Source: Piper betle (lineage: Eukaryota; Streptophyta; Magnoliopsida; Piperales; Piperaceae). From it: DNA of 64,000 nucleotides. A program made the translations under genes and the position numbers. The stretch is taken from contig JAURVB010012429.1 in assembly GCA_033002965.1 (NCBI GenBank), positions 1 to 64,000 of the forward strand, read 5' to 3'. A model generated the notes under the pieces. That model was not told the DNA's origin, did not search any database, and worked only from the letters and a program-made list of their open reading frames with translations. Positions 58,138-64,000 of this stretch are shown here, piece by piece (within the stretch, counting starts at the first letter, position 1; every line of letters begins with the position of its first letter).

Positions 58138-61100
58138 TATCCCAAGGAATTTGTTGCAGCCACCCATTGCAAGGAGCCTACGCAAGGAGTAAATGAAAGA
58201 ACAAAGCCCCATCTCACTGTCGTGATGTTGAAACCGTGGGAGAGGGGTTACTGAAACTTGCACGAGACAAGAGCTGCAGAGAAAGGAGTAGTGCTGTCGC
58301 CATAACAACGGAGCTTGCCACTGCCGAGGAGTCATTGCCGACTGTCTTGTTGTTCAGCCAAGGAAAGGAGTCCCTGTTCGTCGTTGTCAAGCAACTGACA
58401 CCACCGAGGCCCTTCCCCCTGTTGCCGCACATGCTTGCTTGCCACCGCGTTGAAGCTTCAGTCTAACCTGTCTATCCTCGTCGCAGCCGCCGTCATGTCC
58501 CCTTCAAGCCATGCTTAGGAGGCTTCCCACCATTGCAGATTGTCAAAGTTGTCCCTGCCATCATAACCAGAGAAGAGCAGAAAACTGCCACGGAGAGCTG
58601 ATTTCGGCGCTGTTTTCCGACAACGCCGGTCATTCCTTGCCCCGCCGCGGTGTCCAAAGCGAAGCCCGTGAAGAAATATTCAGATCTAGGTGGAGTCTCG
58701 CTAGAGTTTGACACTGCCGTCACCCGGGAAAAATTAAGAAGTTGTTGATCGGAGAAGGTGGAAACAAAGAGTTCTCTGTCATTTATCTATTTGGAGCCCC
58801 TTCACCTTCACCTTAGAGCCCTGCTACAAATCCTTGCCAAGAAGAAAGGAAGAGCCTTGCCGCTTGAAAGGATCTAGCCGGCCTCTCCATGGAATGGAGG
58901 AGCACCACCGTACAAATACTGCCAAGCCTCGCGGAGCTGTTGGAAGTCTTGTTGCCACTTACTTGGAGCATTGCTAGACACGATTAATAATCAAAGTGGA
59001 CCTACCTGGAGTGAAAGCAGGGGAATAAGATACAAAGAAGTCTAACCGGAGTTTGTCTGACCAAGGATTGTTGCTGAAATCAAGAGTAGAGAGTTGAAGT
59101 TTTGATGGAGGCCACCAAGAACAAGATGATTGCTCATATGCCCTGCCAGAGTCGTGAGCCTGCTAGTGGTTTGCATGACGACGTTGATGTTTGTATGTTG
59201 AATCTTGTCACCACCGACCTTGACTTGCTGTATAGCCATATATTGTCAGCCAGTACTTTGCCAAGGAGAAGAGTTTATCTGTTTATGTGAAGCATTATTG
59301 CAGGGATTGCGGAGGAGCCTTATTAGGTGTTGTTTTGAACGTTGATAAGAGTTGTTGTCCTATTGCTGTATCATTTCCATCCACAGTTGAAGATCACAAA
59401 AGCAAGACGCGAGTAGTGAGCAGCCATACCTTGCCAAGAGGAGAGATTACGAAGGAGTAGAGTAAAGGAAGATCACTGTCACATCCAAATCTTGATTGAG
59501 GCTTTATACTGATTACCTAGAATAGCTGCTGCCAAAGTCTAACAAAAATAGTTGCTACTTGCCATACCTGTTGCAATACTAGTACAAGTTGGAGTGCCCC
59601 GAATTGAAGCATGGCCGTTCTAAAGCTTGTTTGATGCTGTATGCCCGCTGCCTTGGAGCATTTTACAACCATTTCTAACCACACACACCAAAGGACAAAG
59701 TTCATGTTGTTTATCCCACATTAATCGTAAATGATGTTAGTGAGTTATATATAGGCTAATGGGAATGCCTTATTCTTAACTTTTAGATTAAGAGAGGCCT
59801 ATAACACCTATTACAAGTTTTTTTGGGGAGCCCAAAGGGCCCAAAAAGTAGTATCAGAGCTAAGTTCGAGCTGGGTTTTGCCTACACCAATTGTGCCAAG
59901 TGGGTGCCATCTAAATATTTCCTTCATGGGTTCCACTCTGATGATTTGAGGGAAGTTTAAGTTTGTCAAGCGGGTGCTCTCTAGTTTAAGTTTGTCGATA
60001 GCGGGTGCTCCCTGATGTGTGCAGACGATGGTGGTTTTCGAGTACGCCCGATGTGTGAGTTATATATAGACTAATGGGAAAGCCTTATTCCTTGAGTTAA
60101 CTTTTGAATTAAGTTAACTATGGGGCCCAAAGGGCCCAACACAGATATCAGAACTTAGTTGGGGGCCCAAAGGGCCCAAGAGTTCATTGCTAAGCACATA
60201 AGGTTTTGTAGTTGGTCCACTAAGGAGGGGAATTGAAGTGCTGCCTATGGAATAGAGGTCAATTAGAGGGAGAAAGGAATAGTCTTGCTGCCCTTCTTGG
60301 GTCTTTGTTGTATTGAGAATTGTTGCCTCTCATCGGAGTGTATGGCCTAGCCACCGTAAAGTGCTGGAGCATTGCCGGAAGAAGCTGCCATTGAAGTTTT
60401 GATTCTTTGAAGATTTGCTGACCCCTCATTGCATCATTGCCTTGCCAAAGCTGAGTTTTGCTGAGGAGTCTATCTTGCCTAGAGGCTTTGCCAAAATGTT
60501 GTCATTAAGTGTTGCTGCTCACTAGGCGAAGGTCTGGTTGCTGCTTCGAGTTGTAAAGCCAGAACAAATTGGCATGAGGATCACTTTCGCTGCCATGAGA
60601 TGCCCGTGTTGGAGTTAAAAGGAAGAGGAGTCGATGAGAGGAACAAGCGGTAGTTCAGAATTTGGTCAAGTCTGCTTTGTCCCCTTCCTTGATGGCGATC
60701 AATCACTCATACAAGTCAATCTTCTATAGTGACCGGATACCTTGTTAAGTTGTGCTGACTGTGTCCATTTTTTTCCGACCATTACTTCCCAATTCATTGT
60801 AGCACACCAAAATAGACAATTGCCTGTGTACTCCACTGATGTGGTTTAGCATTATTTTCAACTCTAACTACACTGGCACAATGGTGAATTCTTTTGGGAG
60901 CACTACAAATAGAAGCTTTTAAGCGATTAAGGGACAAATTATGTATAGAGTCAATAAAAGTGGCAAAATTTTCACTAAGAGTTGTAATTTGTGAAAAAGT
61001 TAAAACTTAGTGGATTGTGAGTACCAATCTCACTGTGGACTGACTTAGAGATTCAAGTTAAACCCAAAGGAACCATGTAAAAATTTCTTGTGTTTGCGGC

Positions 61101-61219
61101 ATTTTCTATTTCCATCGCATTATTTCTTTGTGTGGCAAGGGAGCCTCGGTCGTAATGGACTCTCAAACCTGGATCGAAAAGACACAATCTGCAGGGGCGG
61201 ACAATCCCACACCCAAACA
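58138..61219 (+). mobile_element. Long 5' LTR of a Tat/Ogre-like gypsy element (left edge not determined)
   Basis: A 3-kb or longer non-coding stretch full of short TTGCC/GAGGAG-type motifs, ending in CACACCCAAACA a few bases before a primer-binding site at 61226. It probably begins left of the hAT-type element, perhaps near 56050-56350, but without the 3' LTR in the window the start cannot be fixed. Confidence 0.5.
59741..60141 (+). repeat. Direct repeat pair with TRIM-like layout
   Basis: Two related ~90-105-bp segments (about 59741-59845 and 60056-60141) share TGAGTTATATATAG, CTAATGGGAA, GCCTTATTC and the palindromic ending GGGCCCAAAGGGCCCAA. Each is followed by a primer-site-like motif, TAGTATCAGAGCTAAGTT or GATATCAGAACTTAGTT. 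The spacing and layout resemble a small LTR pair with a ~200-bp interior. Confidence 0.5.
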
Positions 61220-61225
61220 TAGTTT

Positions 61226-61244
61226 TGGCAACTCCACTGGGGAC
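61226..61244 (+). promoter_or_regulatory. Primer-binding site, tRNA-Arg type
   Basis: TGGCAACTCCACTGGGGAC. A TGGCGACTCCACTGGGG-type site is characteristic of Ogre/Tat gypsy elements. It lies six bases after the LTR end. Confidence 0.65.
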
Positions 61245-61629
61245 CATCGAGAGGTAGCAATGTAGTTTGAAGAGATAGTGTGCACGAAAAAATAGTCCCT
61301 GAGACAAGGAATTTTGCAAAACAAAAAGGCGCTAGTGAAGGAGAACCTTCCAATGCAGTTGTAACAAATTAACATGAAGTACAAGTACAAGTACAATCCA
61401 TTGTAAATGTGGGCGAGTAAGCCACCCTTCAACATGAAAACCCAAACTTGAACAAAGAACTTCGAGTACGATTAGGCAACTTGAATCGACACTTGACGAT
61501 GCACTTGGCTTAAATAGGCAAGCCTCTGTCACAATGGGAAGTGCATCCAGAAGAGAAGATGCCAACCCAACAAACCGGCAAAGTTCAGACGAGATGGACT
61601 AGCCAGTAATCCGACGAAGTCCAAACGAA
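61245..61629 (+). other. Leader of the Tat/Ogre-like element
   Basis: Between the primer-binding site and the first recognisable gag frame. No intact frame or separate feature was seen. Confidence 0.45.
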
Positions 61630-64000
61630 ATGGACCAGCCAGCCAACCAACCGATAATAAGCATTCTTACGACGCCACAGGAAAGGCCTTTGGCGACCGC
61701 CCCAGTCAGCATGAATTTGTCAAATACCCCTCGAGTAAATAAAATGTTTTCTTATGTCTCAGGATCCATGTCACAAACATCCCTTTTGATAATTTCACCG
61801 TCTGAACCAAGTTGGACGCAACACTATCCCACTATGCAACCGGGTCGGACTGAAATAGACCACTCCCACATTCAACATGGTTTTCACAACCACCCCACTA
61901 CCCGCCACTATACCCATACCCATGGTACAATCCTGCAATCTCCCAATTTTGGGTTTCTATGGCATTTTTGCCACTGATTACCACCACGATGTCCATCCCT
62001 ACAGCACCACCTTTGGTGTCAATGGTTCAACCATCAATTCCCACCACAGTAACCCCGCTACCAGTTAGTTATCCTTCCATCAGTCATCCTATAACTATTC
62101 CAGTAGTGCCGGTTACACTAGTTGTATTGATTCAATATGCTCGCTTTGATGAGTTGAAAGCCGCAATGGATGCACAAGCAACATTGATTGCCGTGTTGAT
62201 AGCGCATAAGGATAAAGAACCAAGTGAAGCAAGAAAATGTCTCTGTCCCTTAGCTAATGAAGTTTACACAGAAAATTTGCCAGAAAAATACAAGCACCCA
62301 ACTTTCACGAAGTTCAACAGAGATGGAAATCCTGGAGATCACATTACAATATTTGAGCTTGAGTGTGGAGCAATTGCAACAAATGAGAAGTTACAGTTGC
62401 AGCAATTTCCCACATCCTTCAATGACAATGCCTTAAGATGGTTCAATAATCGCCCTCCCAGATCACTTAGTTCATGGGATAAATTTGTTGAAGAATTTAC
62501 ATAACATTTTCAATCAATGGAAATCCTAGTAAAGATAGAACACTTGCGACAGTGTCAGAGGGAACCGTGTGAGCAGTTTGCAACATATGTGAAGAGGTTT
62601 AGAAGCTTAACATCTCAGATGAAAAAGTCCCCTGACATTAAAGAACTTGTAAAGATTTGTGCAATGAATGTTGGACCTGCTGCTTGGTTCTTAAGTAGTG
62701 CACAATGCAACACTTTTGAGCAACTCTGTGAAAGAGTGTTAACCTTTGAGGAACTTAGAAAGGTTTCCGCTTCTTTGTAGAATGCTAAGGCATCAACTAA
62801 TGCTGTCACTGAACTCAGCAAGCAAGGTCGGGAAAAACAACAAAGGAACAACAATGTAGGGTAAAAAGTCGCGCCTCAACAATGGCGCAAATGGAAGAAT
62901 ATAGAGGATCACACCTTCAATGTTGGAGATACCAAAAAGTGGTTTGATGTTTTGGTTAAGTAAGGAAAGATTAAACCTTGGACACTGAAGAATCCACCAA
63001 AACCAAAGGATGAGAAGAAAGATAATTTTTGCCGATATCATCAATTGGTTGGCCATCCGATAGTTAAATGTCGGAACATAATGGAGAAGATTCAAGAATT
63101 ACTCAACAAAGGGGAAATCAAATATAAAGCTCCCACAATACAAAAGGCGCTAACAGCCAATGTTATGACAACAAGTTATTTGACCTCGCCATTGAAGGTG
63201 CCAGACAAAAAGAAAAGAAAAGGATGAACTAAGCACGGGCAAGGAGCCTGAGGAAGAGAAGTTGGAAAAGGAAAAGCAACCTGAAAGAAATGAAAGTAAG
63301 AAGGAGGAGGCTCCTTTGAGTTCAGCGAAAGAAGGAAAGAAGGTTTCATCTCCTTGCACACCAAAAAGGAAGCTGATCAAATGATAATTGTGAAAAACTT
63401 AAGGAAGATATCCGAGTTAGTGCACATGTTTGGTGTGTTGAACTTCTCACCAACTGCCTGATTCACAGTTGAACAAGCTTTGTCAGAATTTGCAATTAGA
63501 AATGGAGAAGATAGTTTCTTTATGAACTCAAGTGGAATAAAAGACTATATCACATATGTATAGTGCTTGGGACATCCTTTGCCTATTCTAACTTGAATAA
63601 ATAAGGAAAAAAGATCTTGTACTAACTCGTGTTGGCCACATGCTGACGATACTCTACCAATGCCAGCTGGAATCATCACTTTCTCCAACGACGATTTGTG
63701 TCACCCTGAGCCCAACCACAATCAACCATTATTTGTTAGTGTGGAACACCGAAACAAGCTTGTTTGACGTGCACTTGTGGATCAAGGATCATCAATCAAC
63801 ATTCTTCCTATTCATGTGTTGTTAGAATTGGGTTATCCTAAGGAAAAGCTCATGCCAGATGATACCACAATTAATTCATTGTCTCCTATACCATGTGAGT
63901 CATTGGGAACAGTGTGTTTATACATCTCTGTTGGTCCTTTCAGTTTACCATACATATTCCACATCCTAGAAGTTGATCCAATGTAGCACATGCTTCTTGG
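61630..64000 (+). pseudogene. Tat/Ogre-like gypsy gag-protease remains, cut by the window edge
   Basis: Gag is spread over frames at 61630-61977, 61959-62504 and 62517-62780. The capsid-like part has FTKFNRDGNPGDHITIFELE, DNALRWFNNRPPRSLSSWDK and, after an in-frame TAA at 62502, CEQFATYVKRFRSL. Another stop falls at 62778-62780. Then follows a variant C/H knuckle (CRYHQLVGHPIVKC, near 63032-63073), a Lys/Glu-rich linker, and the start of an aspartic protease at 63777-63986 (DQGSSINILP, where the D-x-G triad reads D-Q-G). Domain order and motifs fit the non-chromovirus gypsy branch, matching the tRNA-Arg primer site. Stops and frame changes make it nonfunctional. Reverse transcriptase would follow outside the window. 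Confidence 0.8.

Overview
This window is plant nuclear DNA, almost certainly from an angiosperm. It carries two intron-containing host genes: a DUF1218 four-span membrane protein and the CHORD-domain immune co-chaperone RAR1. Around them lies a dense nest of LTR retrotransposons (Ty3/gypsy, Ty1/copia and short TRIM elements) and DNA transposons (hAT and CACTA type). Nothing bacterial, viral, CRISPR-like or rRNA/tRNA-coding was seen. The species cannot be fixed from this sequence alone.

Layout. 1-31.4 kb is a multi-level retrotransposon nest. From the left it holds: a minisatellite-bearing LTR (family 2) split by a solo LTR (family 3, target-site duplication GTAGC); a non-coding gypsy derivative with ~3 kb LTRs (family 1), one of which carries a three-LTR TRIM; a broken gypsy element on the minus strand, whose gag is partly duplicated and whose pol is cut by a four-LTR TRIM; and an apparently young, complete gypsy chromovirus on the plus strand at 23.0-31.35 kb with an intact 1545-residue Gag-Pol. 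31.4-34.6 kb holds a two-LTR TRIM, a gypsy LTR fragment and a hAT-like element that contains a gypsy LTR piece. 36.1-39.6 kb is a CACTA-type element with a family 3 LTR inside. 39.9-48.05 kb is a decayed minus-strand copia element (duplication ATAGA) whose right LTR holds a solo gypsy LTR.

49.07-55.7 kb is the host island. The DUF1218 gene (plus, three exons; a hAT-like element sits in intron 1) and RAR1 (minus, five coding exons) are convergent, with 926 bp between their stop codons. Every exon junction follows GT-AG and both reading frames are complete, so both look functional. 56.9-58.1 kb is a hAT-type element with a perfect 8-bp duplication (CCCATCAA), which again contains a gypsy LTR segment. 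58.1-64 kb is the 5' part of a decayed Tat/Ogre-like gypsy element: long LTR, a primer-binding site that looks tRNA-Arg-like, and a gag-protease region with stops and frame changes; it runs off the window.

No new host pathway is visible. The observations most worth following are the hAT-type elements that carry pieces of one gypsy LTR family, and the multi-LTR TRIM units that have clean target-site duplications, showing that each is bounded as one insertion. Family names 1, 2 and 3 are local labels used only here.
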